Assembly: GCF_041296385.1 (NCBI RefSeq) | Contig: NC_091023.1 | Coordinates: 11,098,924 to 11,162,923, forward strand | Source: Aphelocoma coerulescens | Lineage: Eukaryota > Chordata > Aves > Passeriformes > Corvidae | DNA length: 64,000 bases | Reading direction: 5' to 3' | Part shown: in pieces, positions 24,289 through 37,500 of the stretch | How the letters are laid out: each line of letters begins with the position of its first letter | Position numbering within the stretch: position 1 is the stretch's first letter | Notes under the pieces: generated by a model | What the model was told of the DNA's origin: nothing | Database searches by the model: none | What the model saw: the letters and a program-made list of their open reading frames with translations, nothing else | Made by a program: the position numbers and the translations under genes

Positions 24289-27200
24289 GTAAGTCATCAC
24301 TGTTTAGGTCTTATGCAACATTGTAGGTCTGCTTTAATGTTAAACCACATGCTTACGAACCACTTCTTCAATAGCCAAGGACTCAAGTAATTATGTGTAT
24401 GTTTTCAGGATCATGTTTTAGGCAAACTGTCATATTTTTTGTGCTTAAAATTGGATGTCAGCAAATAAAAGTTGAAGAAAAATGGTTGTTAACTATTCCA
24501 ATAGTGAACAGCTTGTACAAATCATCTTTCATCATTTACCAGGCAGAACCCAAGGTAAAAATGCAAAGCTAAGGTCTTGCTACTAAGAATTTTTATATAC
24601 ACATATGCTTCAACTGTGATTATTGTTCTGTTAAAGTGAATTAAAAACTCTTTGTCCCTAGAGTGAATTAATGAGGCTGCTGCCATAATAGAGTGCTTCT
24701 GTTCAGTAATTTTGTGAAATTTCTTGACAATATGATTGGTTTTTTCAAAAGTGAAGTGAATCTACTAAAATAATATTGTAAATGCAACTAGTTCAGGCTA
24801 ATGATGAATTAGTTAATTATTAATTGATAGTCTTTAATTTGGTTATATCATCTTTTAATAAATTTTAACTCTTTTAATTAATTTCACTGGAAGTATTAAT
24901 ACAGATAGAAATCCAGGAAATTATTTACAGGAAGATGTTGCAACCAGCACTAATCTCACAAGTTTAGACAATTTATCTGGGGGATTGTTATAGTCTGAGG
25001 CACTGCAGGATGGAATTGTTCTTGCCTCAGTGCTCTCAAAGATTAATGAAGGAATTCCCATTGCTTTATAATTCTTGCTGTTTTCCTCTTCATATGATGG
25101 TACTTACTTGTGAGCATGTAATAGGAGATAGGTCTGAATCACAGATCTGAACTTCAAAAATCTTTGTCTGGCTCAAAATTTAGTTTTACTTCTGCTACAC
25201 AAAAAAACAGTGAAAGTTATAGTGGCTTTCAGCTTTGTCATAGACGTGAAGAAGCTGAATTTAATGAAGGGGATTTCTTCTGAATGTGCCTGGAGTAGTT
25301 TGTATTCATTTAGGAAGACTTTTCTTACTTAGTTTAAGGTTTTTAAGGTAAAGGAAAATACGGTGAGTTCAGCTAGGTGAACATGTAATATCACATTGCT
25401 TTTCTCATCAAAGTATAATTCTCGTTTTTGAAACAGTTGTGTTTGTTTAATTATTTTAAAATCAATTATTTATTAGGAATGTATGCAGGCCTTACTGAAT
25501 CACAGCTGCTTTACTAGGCTGCCATGATGCCCTTGTGGCTGTGTTGGTGTTTTGGTCTTGTCCCTGCCAACTCACACCTGATGCTGTGCCATTCCAGCAT
25601 AGCATTTTATGTGTTTTGTCATCTTTTACTCTTTAGATAAATTTAGAAGTTTTTAGGATGAAACCACAGGGTTTCATTGCTACTTGTCATTATGAGGTAA
25701 CCCTGCAGCACTTTCCAGCTTTCATGTGGCACAGATTTATGGCTATTTTTTTCTGAAGAGAATAAAATTCATCAGATCAAATGAGTTGTTGCAAGAGTGT
25801 ATGTTCCTCCAAACGCCTGCTAGGATTAAGGGCGTAACTTGGATGTACAAAGTCTCTGTACTCAAATACTGGGTAAAAATTAATCCCAAACTCCTTATTG
25901 TACTATCTTTTCAAAGCTAAAGGAGCTTGCTGCCATGGGCATCAATCTTTGAGTTACTTTGGAACAGAATTTTAAATACAAATAAGCACACATACAAATT
26001 TTAATAAAGTATGTCATAGAAATATATCAGTTGCAAAGAAAGTAGAGTCCTGCAATTCATGTAGTGATCCTATAAAAATCTTTCTTTGTTCTTATGTTTA
26101 TTGATTTTTGTGTAGAAACAACAGAATGATTGCTGTATTTCCTTTTAATTATACACTTAAGAGTGTTATAATTACAATAAAGGTGCACTGCTTTTCACTC
26201 ATAAGTACTTATGTTTATGTAAACCAAATGACAGTTAAACCACATTTATTATTTAATTTCTAACCTATGAACAAATGTAATGCTATTTGGAGAGCAGGGA
26301 TGTTTTCTCACCTTAGTAAGCAAATAGTTGTTAGTGTATAAAGAGAATATTTAACAATGAGGAAAATATTTCTTGGTACCCTTGATTTTCTTTTCAGCAT
26401 TTGGGGATAACGTAGATCAGGAATTTGGAACAAAACATGTTTGTTTCACATTACATTGCCCTGTAGGTTAGCAGTGTGAAAAACTGATTGAATGCTGTTC
26501 AGTATTCTATATCACAAGAGTAAAAGCATATCTTGTGCAGTATTTTCTATAAAAGCTGGCTCAAGTATCCACAGATTAGTTACCACACTGTGAAGTGTGT
26601 TTAAAACTTCTGTTCTTTGATGATTGTCTCCATGATGGGGTCAAACATCTTCAACTTTGCTGAGCAGCTGTCTTCTTGGTAAACAGTGACTCTCCTAAGT
26701 AACTACATTCTCTACCAACAAGTAGCTGCTTACAGGAGCTGTAATTTTTTTTGCAGAGGAAACCATATAACCTTAGGAGTGCTGGAGGCTGAAATACTAA
26801 TGGTGTCTGAGGACATGGCACTGTATAGATTTGGCACTTGACTTTACAGGCTGTGGATTAAAAAACCCAGCAGCAGCAGAACAGGTTGAAACTTGAGAAG
26901 AAACCAAAATTTTGTGAGTTTCAAAATTAAAATCTGTATATGAAATTGTTTTACATATGGTGCTCCACAGATCAAACTTTTACCAGTTTTTTTTCTGTAG
27001 TTGAACAAATTCGGTCTCTGTTTCGGGACCAGGCTTCTCACTAAGATTTATACAGCTCTTCACTTCTCCTCTCATCCTGCTCAAATAATGATCAGATTAA
27101 GTCTTTTTGGAAGAACATCCTCTCTCATTCAAAATACAAGTATAAAGAATGAGTTACATCTGTATAGTGCCCTAGTGGAGGAATAAAGAATGAAAGTTCA

Positions 27201-30200
27201 TGTCATGGACAACCCAAAACTTCTTCACATATTTTAGAAGCCCTAATGCAGTATTTACAAGCAGCGTTTCAAGGATGTTTCCAGGAACAGCTATTTGGAT
27301 AGAGTCACAATAAGGGTTCACAGTTGTCGACAGTGCTCATATAAGGCCATAGTTTTTGTATCTTTTCTTAAACATTCTTTCCATCCAGTGGCAGGCTTTG
27401 GATTATACTGGCATTTAAGCAGTAGAATTGAAGAATGGGAGAAAAATAACTGTGCTATTTAATGACACAAATATTGAAAACCAGAGGAAATTTGAGATGG
27501 ATGTTTGCTTCTAATAAAAATAACAAAATCAAATAAATTTGCTGCATTAACAGCAAGAAGGAGGAGCAAAATAAGAAACCTAACGTCAAAATAATTTGTG
27601 ATGGTCATCTTATCCCATGCTTGCATCATCCCATGCTGTGGGAGTTATTAGTCCTTGCAGATGTTCAGATCAATGAGCAGTGTGCATCTCAGCCCATTTT
27701 TTGAGCTGAAATCTATACTGATCTAAAAAGTGAGGAGCAAGAAACCCAAACAGTAGACTGGGGAGCAGCTGCTGTTGTAAGGGGAAAGGTGGGAGAAGTC
27801 AGAAGAGAGCAAATGAATAATGAAGTGGAAAACAATCATACACACATTTTAAAATGTTTTAGTCATGGTCTTCTCAGGAACCTGGGTGTTTTCTGAGCAG
27901 AAAGAAAATGATGGGCTAGATGACAAATCCTACCTAGGTCTATGAGTGGCCACCCATGTGAATGGATCTTTTATTCCTGACTGGGGACATTTCTGCTCTG
28001 TCATGATTGTACAGAGAGGCAGTGTTGCTGACCTTGAAGGAATTATTTTCCCCTTTTTTCTTTCGGCCTATGGGCTGATAAAACAGTTATTTCCACAGCT
28101 CTAATTACAATCTACAGAATGTATATTTTTCAGAAAGTAAAGTTATTGCCTCAGGCTCCAATTCCCTTTTGGGCTTAACCTTTCAAAGCAAAAATGCCAG
28201 TTGTTTGTTCTCTCAAGGCTTTTAAGTTGTTCAACAAAGTATGAAATGACTGCAAAGTAGTAATGAATAAGTGATCCTTTTGGCTTTTACTCAATCTACT
28301 GACATAACGAAATTTTGGTTCCTGTGTAATTGCTGTACATCATTAAAAATGTGAGGGTTTACTGCTTTGTTCAGTTTCTCTGCTTTAGAGCTAGTTTCCT
28401 TGATGTGGCTGTACTATGGACTGGATGCTTTGGTTGGTGGAGGCAGGGATGCTGCTGGAATAGCTTTTTTACTGAAGTACAGAGTAAATCTGATTCTCTA
28501 ATGTCCATCTTGCAAGGTCAGCCAGTCCCTGGTTCGAGTCAGCCCAAACTCAGTTTTCCTTGCAGTCAGTAAAGCTGTTAGCAGAACAAAGGGGCATTTT
28601 GCATTCGTTTCCTGGGCCAAGCACTGAGGAGGCAGGAATAGAGACCAGTGTGGTGACTTTGCTCTGTACAGGCATTTGTGGCTGAAAAAGTCCTTGCGGG
28701 GCAGGAGAGGCAGCTGTGGAAGGTATAGCATTTCAGCACACTACAGCTGTTTTCTTTAAGAGCTCCACTCTTGCTGTTTTAATTATTCTAGAACACTGTC
28801 AGAAATAATTAGTATTAAAAGGTCAGTAGCAGTTTCCACTTAATTAGTTCTGTAAATGTATTTTTAGAGTGAGGCCCACAGAGATTTTTACATACACAAA
28901 TAGGAATAAGAAGTGGCTCTAGTGTAGAGCAGAGCTCCTTGCAAGCAACTTGGAAGCAAGATACGGCTGGCTGTGCCCACTTCTACCCTGGGCCCATGGC
29001 TGGACCAGAGCTTAACCCCAGGCTCTGCCTCTGGGCAGTGCTCCAGCCTCACCCTGCTCAACCAGAGCTCCTCAGTCACTGCACATCGGCTGGGGGCTTC
29101 AGCACAGAGCTGAGACCAGGACAAGGGACTTGTGAGAGTCTCTGTGGTTGCTGGAGGTCCCAGATCAGTTACAACACGTCTCTGTGCCTCAGGTAGCACA
29201 CTCAAAACGTGTGTGGAAGGGCAAGGCTCAGTTACTGTTGGTATTTAACTAAGTCAAACACCAGCAGATTTAAACTATATTGAGGGAAGGGTAAGAATTA
29301 ATTCTGTCCACAGCACAGCTGACTTTATATGTAACAATGAGCTAACACTGAATTTGTATTGTCAAAAAGATTTATCACATGTACTCCTTAAGATAAATAT
29401 TTTTAAAAAAAACCTGGGTATTTCACTGTATCATTTCTATACCTACAGCGTTTTTCCTATCACATGTTTATCTGTTTAATCAAAGAGCAGTGGCTTAGAG
29501 AACATTCCTATTAGTATTTTTTTACTTCTGCCATGTGTTTGAGATATTGTGATACATCTAGCTACATAGCAATCATTAATTTAAATGAGTCTAAATCTTT
29601 TCTGTCCTTTTCCTATACTTCAATGCAGACAGGTATTACAATAACCTTTCTGTATTTGTGAACACCCTGACCATACCTTCAAAATCAGAGTTGGCTCTTC
29701 TAAACAAAAGCCCTTAATTGCATTGTAAATGGCAGTAAACTTCGTGGTGAATACTGAGAAGTAAACTTGGTTTTCTCAGTTATTTTAAGTAGGCCTAGCT
29801 AGGAGGGAGTGACTTTAAAATGGAACAAAGAAATTCAGCAAAATGAATGCAAAGTTATTAAGAAAATAATTATCATTGTATATGCACAGATAAATGCTGA
29901 TGCTTTTTTTTTTTTTTTCTGTAAAACTTCTATAAATATTCTTTGGCTGTTGTAGTGGTTTCCCACTAAACAGTGTTTTGATTTGCTTTATTGAGTAATG
30001 TATTGGGGCTGTAGTTTAGTTAAAGCATTCCTGCTGATCTAGTGTGTTTGCATTTACCCAGGCTGTCCATTTGGCTACCTCAGACAATCTCATGGGCATT
30101 AATAAATTAACCTCCACAACCCTGAAACTGGTAAGAAGGGATTAGTACTCCTATTTTATAACTGTGGGCTGAAATTGGGAGTAAAGAGAGAAATATATGT

Positions 30201-31384
30201 TGCAGTTTAAAATCAAACATACTGTTTTTGGAAGGTGTTTGCAGGCTTTGAGACTCATGAACAAATACATATATACACACACAAATATATATACACACAA
30301 ACCATAGAGCGCTGAATTGTAGTTGCTTAATAATGACCAAGGATTAAGATGGGTGACAGTGTCAGAGATACAGTTTAGAATCCTGTCTTTCAGGTGAGTG
30401 CTTGAAACATCAGGATGCTATTTTTCCTTGGTTTGGAGTGTTATTCTGACTAGTAACTCAGGAGGCAACAGTTTGAAACTGAGAATTCTTTTTTATCCCT
30501 TTGAGTGAAATCCACTAAGGAGGATAGTTGGGGGGGCTTATAGACAGTTCTTTTAGTGCTGATTTTTTTCAGTGGTTTGGATCCCTAAGTGAAATGGATA
30601 TATTTTACTTTAATTTCTGTGGTGCTGTGTCTATCACTGCTATTAATACTCCTCTGCATAGACTGGCATTTTTGTATCATTTTGGTGCAAATTTGTCTTG
30701 CATGTAATTTAGGTGAGGCATATTGAAACCAAACCTATGGAATGGAAGTAAATGGGCTGTTTTTTCTGATAACAGATGTTGACTTGTGCCAAGTTATTAG
30801 CACTGATATGCCTTACACTGTGGAAATCCTCAACTCTATTTAAACATGTGGCTACTGAAATGCAACTCCGTTATCTGAGTAGTGCAGATTTAGCCAGAAG
30901 AACAATGATATGCTTCTTGGTGAAGTAGGCTTTTTCCCTTTTTTCTTTACCTTTAGAAAGATCTTTCTTTTTGAAATTTAGGAGGCTAACTTTGTTAGCA
31001 TTGATACCTGGAGAAGGTTTGCTCCATCAACTACATGCAGACATGGTTCTGCACCCATTGCAAAATCTAGGACTCTAATTTAAAAAGATAGTAGGCATCC
31101 TCATATGTTAAATACCATGGTTCAACTGAATCCAAGTCCTGAATCCTGTGATTTAGCTGCTCTTGTCTGAGGTGCTCTCTTTACAGCCCTCCCATACTTC
31201 CCTCAGGAACTGCCAGCTCTCCTAATAAGTCCCAAGAATGGCCAGACAGCAATTTTCAGCAAATTGGTGCCTGTATTCCTTCACAGATCTTACCTGAATT
31301 TCCTGCCTGTCTTTAGTGTATGCTGTATTCTCCGAGCCAAACAGTAGAGTTTGTTTATTTTCAAGGGCATGCAGTACCATAGCA
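24289..31384. other. Unique noncoding sequence, no gene seen
   Basis: No gene or mobile element is recognised across about 7 kb. A TAAT-rich patch lies at 24790-24900 and a GC-richer patch at 28930-29210, which is open on both strands for 85-105 codons without a recognisable product. A T15 run lies at 29904-29918 and a compound TA/CA microsatellite at 30264-30300. Confidence 0.6.
30264..30300. repeat. Compound (TA)n(CA)n microsatellite
   Basis: Two imperfect copies of a TATATACACACA block follow each other directly, joined by an AA. It is a typical mixed dinucleotide repeat. Confidence 0.85.
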
Positions 31385-31589
31385 GTTTTTCACCCAGGGA
31401 GTGGTTGGGCACCGAACAGGCTCCCCAGGGAAATGCTCACAGGACCAGCCTGACAGAGTTCAAGAAGTGTTTGGACAATGCTCTGAGGCACAGGGTGTGA
31501 CTCTTAGGGTGTCCTGTGCAGGGCCAGGAGTTGGACTTGATGACCCTGATGAGTCCCTTCCAATTCAACATATTCTATGATTCTGTGAT
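31385..31589 (+). mobile_element. CR1 non-LTR retrotransposon, 5'-truncated 3' end
   Basis: This is the 3' tail of a Chicken Repeat 1 LINE, read in the sense direction. Typical CR1 phrases are present in order: CAGGCTCCCCAGGGAA, GAGTTCAAGAAGTGTTTGGA, GGAGTTGGACTTGATGA and GTCCCTTCCAATTCAA. It ends with the tandem terminal motif ATTCTATGATTCTGTGAT (31572-31589), the family's hallmark in place of a poly-A tail. The copy starts at about the stretch coding for the last part of the reverse transcriptase ORF and the 3' UTR, so it is heavily 5'-truncated and cannot move. It has few differences from the consensus as I remember it, making it the youngest-looking of the four CR1 copies here. It resembles songbird subfamilies, but I cannot assign one without a library. 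Confidence 0.95.
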
Positions 31590-34500
31590 CTGATTTGCAA
31601 TCTGTGTGCTGGTGCTCATCTCCTCTGTGCCATGGTAGTTAGATTAGTTAGCTTGGCTCAGAGCTCTTACAGAAAGCAAAGGGAGCACAGAGGATGAAAT
31701 GCCATTTCTGCTGCCAGCCCTAAATAGCTTAGCTTGATATAGAGAAGGATTTCAGCGCTGAGGGTCAGGGAATCTGTTCTAAATGCAGTGGAGCTCACCT
31801 ATCGAAATCACTGTGGCAGTAACAGTGTGCTCTGTGCACCTTCTGTGTGCTCTGCTGCATCTGAATATTTCGAGGAAAGCAAGCAGGTTTGCATGCCTTA
31901 CTCCTCACCTGCTCTTTGTCCTGTCTGTTACACCACAGGTGCACCCATATGTGCAGAGCTCCTGTGTTCTTGGAAAATGTCAGTCACACAGACCCTCTGA
32001 ATATCCATCCCATCTATTTTAACTGCAGAACCACAGCCTGCCTGCAACCTGGCAGACATCAGAAGAGTTCAGGACTATCACAGGATATTATTTCCTCAGT
32101 AATAGATGGATCATCCAGGCAGACAAAGCTCAGCAACAGAGGCTTTTAAAACGTCCCTTACAGTCATATAAAAGAAAAATTCAGAAACATTTACCTTAAA
32201 AAGAAGAAAAAAAACAATGAACACTTAAATATATATCTTCTAAATACTGCTCTACTCCTATAATTTAAATGGTTAAAAGGTATCTGAACTGCTTAGATCT
32301 TTTAGCAGGCTTTAGATACCTCTCCATTTTTGCATGTCAGACCCTTAGTCACCCACCTTGTTGCCCATTCTGTTTCTAGTTTCTTAGAAACAGATGTAAC
32401 AGCCTTTCTGTGCCTACAGAGAAGCTGTAAGGAAAAATACATCAAAATGTGCTGTTATTCTTCAGTAACTCCACAAACATTTTCACTGTATGAGTATTTT
32501 TTTGGAGCCTAACACTTACTAGTTGTACTGTGGTGTTCTTTGTTGGCCTTATTGAAAGCTTAGTGTTCCTAATAATATGCCTTGAACAGAGAGTGCTACA
32601 ACTTTTTCAGTGCAAACAGTACATCATCCCACCCCATTGCCAGATCTAGCATCAAGTTGTTGCTGTTCATTTTTATTGTTGTGCTGACAAAGGATGTACT
32701 GTACTTTGAAGGCATTCTTGTTTTCAGTTTTTCATGGTAGGATGCACTTCTGTATAAAAAGTATGGTGTTTACACTGTTATCCTCCCTTGCTTATGTGTG
32801 ATGGATGATAAAGCTCTGCAAATGCAGTGTTGTTTGTCTTGGTTTTGATAGGAAACTGCAATTTGCTTGCAAAAATTGCTTCTATTTTTGTGGTTTTAAT
32901 TACGTCTGTGATGACAAAAGAGCATCCTGTCAAATGTCTCTCAACCTGCTTTGTAGAACAAAAGCTAATGGAAAACTGCTTATGTATTTGAAAAATAAGA
33001 AGTAAAATATACTTGAAAGGTAATAAAGTCTTGGATTGCCTAAACAGATATTCCTGAGCTTTTGGCATTTGACTCTTCTGAAAAACAAACTGTTGTAATT
33101 CCTTCTTCAAAAATATTTTTCAAAGATTTCCAGAAGTGACTCTGTTCAAAGAAATAACATGTTGTAGGTGTTTGGTATTAAGAAAAATCAAATAAGCAAA
33201 GAAACAAACAAAATTCCCATCACCAAAATCCCCACGTTCACTTTTCTCAATATTCAAACAAGATAGATGACTGGTAGTTTTCTGTCTATTTGACCTGGCA
33301 CTCACTGATAACCATGAAGAGGAAATAATTTTTTGTATCAGTGGAACAGTCAACCCTCCAGAACATATCATCAATTGAGTGGGAAACAATTACCTACGAA
33401 GTTCATAACATTATAAATTATGCAATAATTCTGCAAGGCAGAGTGACGTGTGGATGTTGCTAAAGAAATGAAAGATTTACTTAGGTATGCAAAAACCTGG
33501 TTATTTCAGAAGCTCACCTCAGACTCTAATAATTACAGTGTTTTTCATATCAACTGGAAAGTTGTGCTTGAGACCAAAGATTTTCTTCCTGAAAAAAATG
33601 GAATTACTTATCTGTAGTCTGTGTAAAGCACTAAATAAATGTAAAATCATGGGGAGTTATAACAACCTTAAGATAAGGTAATTTTCAAAAAAATTTAAAT
33701 GAGTCCATGCTTCAAAATTTCCTATTTGTCTGGATTTATTGACTTAGATCAAATGTACAGCAGAACTGTTGAGAACAGAATCAAATACACTTGTACACAG
33801 TATTAAGAAAACCCCATGCATTTGTTTAATTATTGCAGCTATCAGTATTGCAAATTACAGTCTGATTTTGCCAGGTTCTGCAGACTGCTCTATGTTGCCT
33901 CTATGGTAGCTGTTCACTTCTGTAGTTCCACCCATTATGATATTTCAAAGCTTCTAATGAAATAAATTAATGTATAATGCCAGGGGAGTAATCCAGAAGA
34001 GTTTCAGAAAAAGTTCCATTTGCAAAATGGAGTGTTTAGGTTTCTTGTGTTTCTTAATTAGTTTTTCAGTGTATGAGTGTGTTTCAGTTCTCCAATCTCG
34101 AGAACAGAAGCATCACAGAACCCGAATACCAAAAAGCTCCATCTTGTGAGGCTAAATAAGCAGTCTTAAGTCATGATGTAAATTAATAGAAGAAGCACAA
34201 AGGTCAAGTCTACACACTTGAAAATGATCTGTAATCTCTCTGCCTCAAGTGGTCAAAGAAACTCCTGGAGTTTTCCCATTGAAGAAAGCTCTGAGGAATC
34301 ATCTGTGGGTTTTATGTTTGTTGCTGTGTAGCTGATGAAAACATTGTTCCATTTTACTTTCTACTCATGCAGCCGTTGCCAGCTGTATTGAGTAATAAAC
34401 ACATGACAAATGTCACTGGCTTACATACAAATATTTGTGGTTTTAAGATAAGGTATGGGCTAGAGTAACTGTAAAATCAAGACAGCTTTATAGAATAATA

Positions 34501-37500
34501 TATATATTTATTTATACACACAAAAAAATCCCAAATACCCCAAAATCAAAACTGAGACTTCCTTAGCAGTCTGAACTGCTTAAAAGCTGAACAAATATCC
34601 TGAGAACAGTCTTGAAAACAGTCAAGGATGCTGTTTACTGCTTATGTAAATTGTGTTGCCTATCTAGGGGAAAAATCCCAACATCCCTCTTGAGATTTCG
34701 TTTTATTGCTAAAATTGTCCTAAGTGGCGTTCTGACATATGAAAATTGCTATGCAGGGAAGACTTCACACATGTCAGTGTTAGTCTCTTGATAAAACTTT
34801 TAAGCACTAGTCACTCTTACTTACATATCATTCTTTTACATCTTTCTTGAAACTTCTCTGCACTACTGTTAAAATCTGTTCTGTCCTGTTGAACTGGGCC
34901 TGATCTATTTGCCTGTGGGAGTTCATACCAGTTGCCCAGATATGAAGAAACCTGTGAACTGCACAGCATGAAGCCGATGATACCAATGAGACAAAACTTC
35001 ATTTTCAGTCAGAAGAAGGATTAATGCCTAAGTTTATTGCCTGCCCCCTCCCTCATGTGCAAAGATGAAGTAAAACAAATATCCCAGTAGTCATAGTTTG
35101 TAGGGCAGAGAACCATAACCTGCTGAAATGTGTGGGTATAGGTGTGTGTAGGGAAGGGAGTGGAGAAAATAGGTGTAAACCTACTCAGTCAACTGGAAAT
35201 CTTAAAAAGATGTGGTTATAGAGTGGCAGGGGCTGTGACACTTTTTGTGTGTGTACTGAGCAATGTACATTCACAGTCAGTGCTCCAGTTCAGTGCACAT
35301 AGAGGTGCAGTCAGTCTATTTTGTGTATCTCTACTGGGCTCTACTCATCTGCGAGTTGGAGGAGGTCAGCGTGGTGAAAAAAATACAGTGTTTAATATTT
35401 TTACAATATTTTTTAATCCCTGCTTTGATCCTGGGAGTATTTTATTGCACTAACTATCTAAATAAATATCTCTTCTGATAGTAGGATATAGTTATACAAG
35501 GGATTTTTTTATTTTTGTTTGCTCCAAGGATAGACACTGAAATGTTTCTGGGATTTTTTTTAATGCTATGTAATGATGAGGATCATATAAACCACTGCTG
35601 CTGATATTGTCTTGATAGAGTAAATACAGAAAGGTTTCTTTGTGTCTGCTGACAGCCTTCTAAACTTTGGTAAGATGTTCTTTCTCTAACGCTGAAATAG
35701 AATTGCCAGAAACATAGATATACACAAGAGGCAGTTACAGGTTTCCAGGACGTGCTGAGACTCATCTGGGGACTTGTTTGTTGCTCTTTGTTTTTAAAGT
35801 GTTTTGAGCATGTTTTTGCTCTGCTGAATAAAATTTATATCTTCACTGAATTTATTGTTTAAATATGATAATTTGATGTCAGATCTTTTGCAGAATTTCT
35901 GTATCAAAACAGTTTAGTAAATAAAAAGAAAATGTTAAATATGTTTTCTCAGTTGCCAACTCATGCTGATGTCAAGGCTAGAAAATACTCACAAATATGG
36001 TCACCACCACTGACTTCAATATACGTGTGATACAAATTGCAATTTCACCTATTTGTATGTATATAACATGTGCTCTAGCTGCTGGCAGGAAAACTTAAAT
36101 TTAAATGAGTGATGAAGAAATACATGGAATTGAATGCAGAAATTGTGTACATAGTTTTCGGAGCAGTAGCCCTCCCATCAGCAATTAATTGGATGCTGAG
36201 CTTCTTAATTATTAAAAGAAAGTGCTGGCTGTACTGAGAGTTGTTAAATTAGTGTTCCCCACATCGATCCTTTCACTGATGTAAAGAATATATTATGAAA
36301 AAAGCTTGAGGAATTTAATCACACATATATTGAAGTGAGTGGTGGTGTGACTATTGAGCTCAACAAGGGGACAATGTTGCCATGATTTGCAGGACAGAGG
36401 GAAGACAGCAAACATGCAGAGATGCCACTTGGCTCAAAGTCAAAATCCTAGAACTCAAGTATATTAACTTCCATGAGATATCTAGTGCTTGACCTTGCTT
36501 CAGAGGAAACAGCCTTTCTGCAGAGGAATATTCTTGTGGCATCTCAGAATGAGTCTGTCATGTTGAGACATCCTGGATCATAATCCACTGATTTGCCACA
36601 CTTCCTACTTTTTTATGCATGTTGTGGTTACCATCTGCGGCATATTTGTTAGTTCTTTGCTTAGATCACTCTTAATGACAAGGTCCTTAATTTTAAGGTT
36701 TTAGCTATTGGTTATTGGAATATCTGCAGCAAATCCATGGGACGAAGGAAAAATAAACGCATTGCTTTTGGTAGATTGTGGCAGCCTTCCTTCTCTTCAA
36801 ACTTAACTGATGTGGAAAAAGGACTTTGAATGTAAACTCCAGGATGTGGCTTTGTGTTGGTTACTTGAAAGTGGCAAGGGGGGTTGTTTGGGAGTTGATT
36901 TTTTTGTTGTTTTTTAACTAAAGGAGATAAATGAGGCAGTGTGGCAGTTATTGCCAGTAGGAAGGTGAGTTTAAAATTTACTTACTTGTAGTGCCAGGAT
37001 CAGCAGTTCTGCTTGTTTCGGGTAAATAGCTAATTTGATAGCAGGTAAGGAGTTGGCAAATGCAGCTACACGTTCATTGTAATTGTAATGCCAAATTAAT
37101 TATGGTAAGAAAAACTTGCATGTGACTAAAAAACATACTGCATATAGATGGTGCTTAGAGAGTTTTCCCTATAGAGAATAAATTAGTACAGCAGCTGGTA
37201 TATAATACTGTAAATAATTTAAGGTATAATTTGTGAAACACATTCACATAAATGGTTTGTTTAAATTAGCATGTTTGCAAAGCATTAATTTTGCTGTCCA
37301 TAAGGGAAAAACATGCAAAAATATGATTTTTTTTTTTGTATTCGTTGAATCTTCATTTTTTTAATCTCTCAGATTTTTATATACATAATATGAAACTTAA
37401 AGTATTTATATTATAATTTAAAAAACCAGATTCTTTAAAATAACTATGTGTCAACTCTGATAACATCTGTTACAATGCTGCTTCATTTCTTATTGGTTCT

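Noticed and set aside
28531..28540. GGTTCGAGTC, similar to a tRNA B box
   Set aside because: No A box at the right distance, no acceptor stem and no cloverleaf pairing around it.
36924..36964. 41-bp plus-strand segment between AACTAAAG and AAG|GTGAGT
   Set aside because: Thirteen open codons are expected by chance at this length, and the acceptor lacks the usual pyrimidine before AG.
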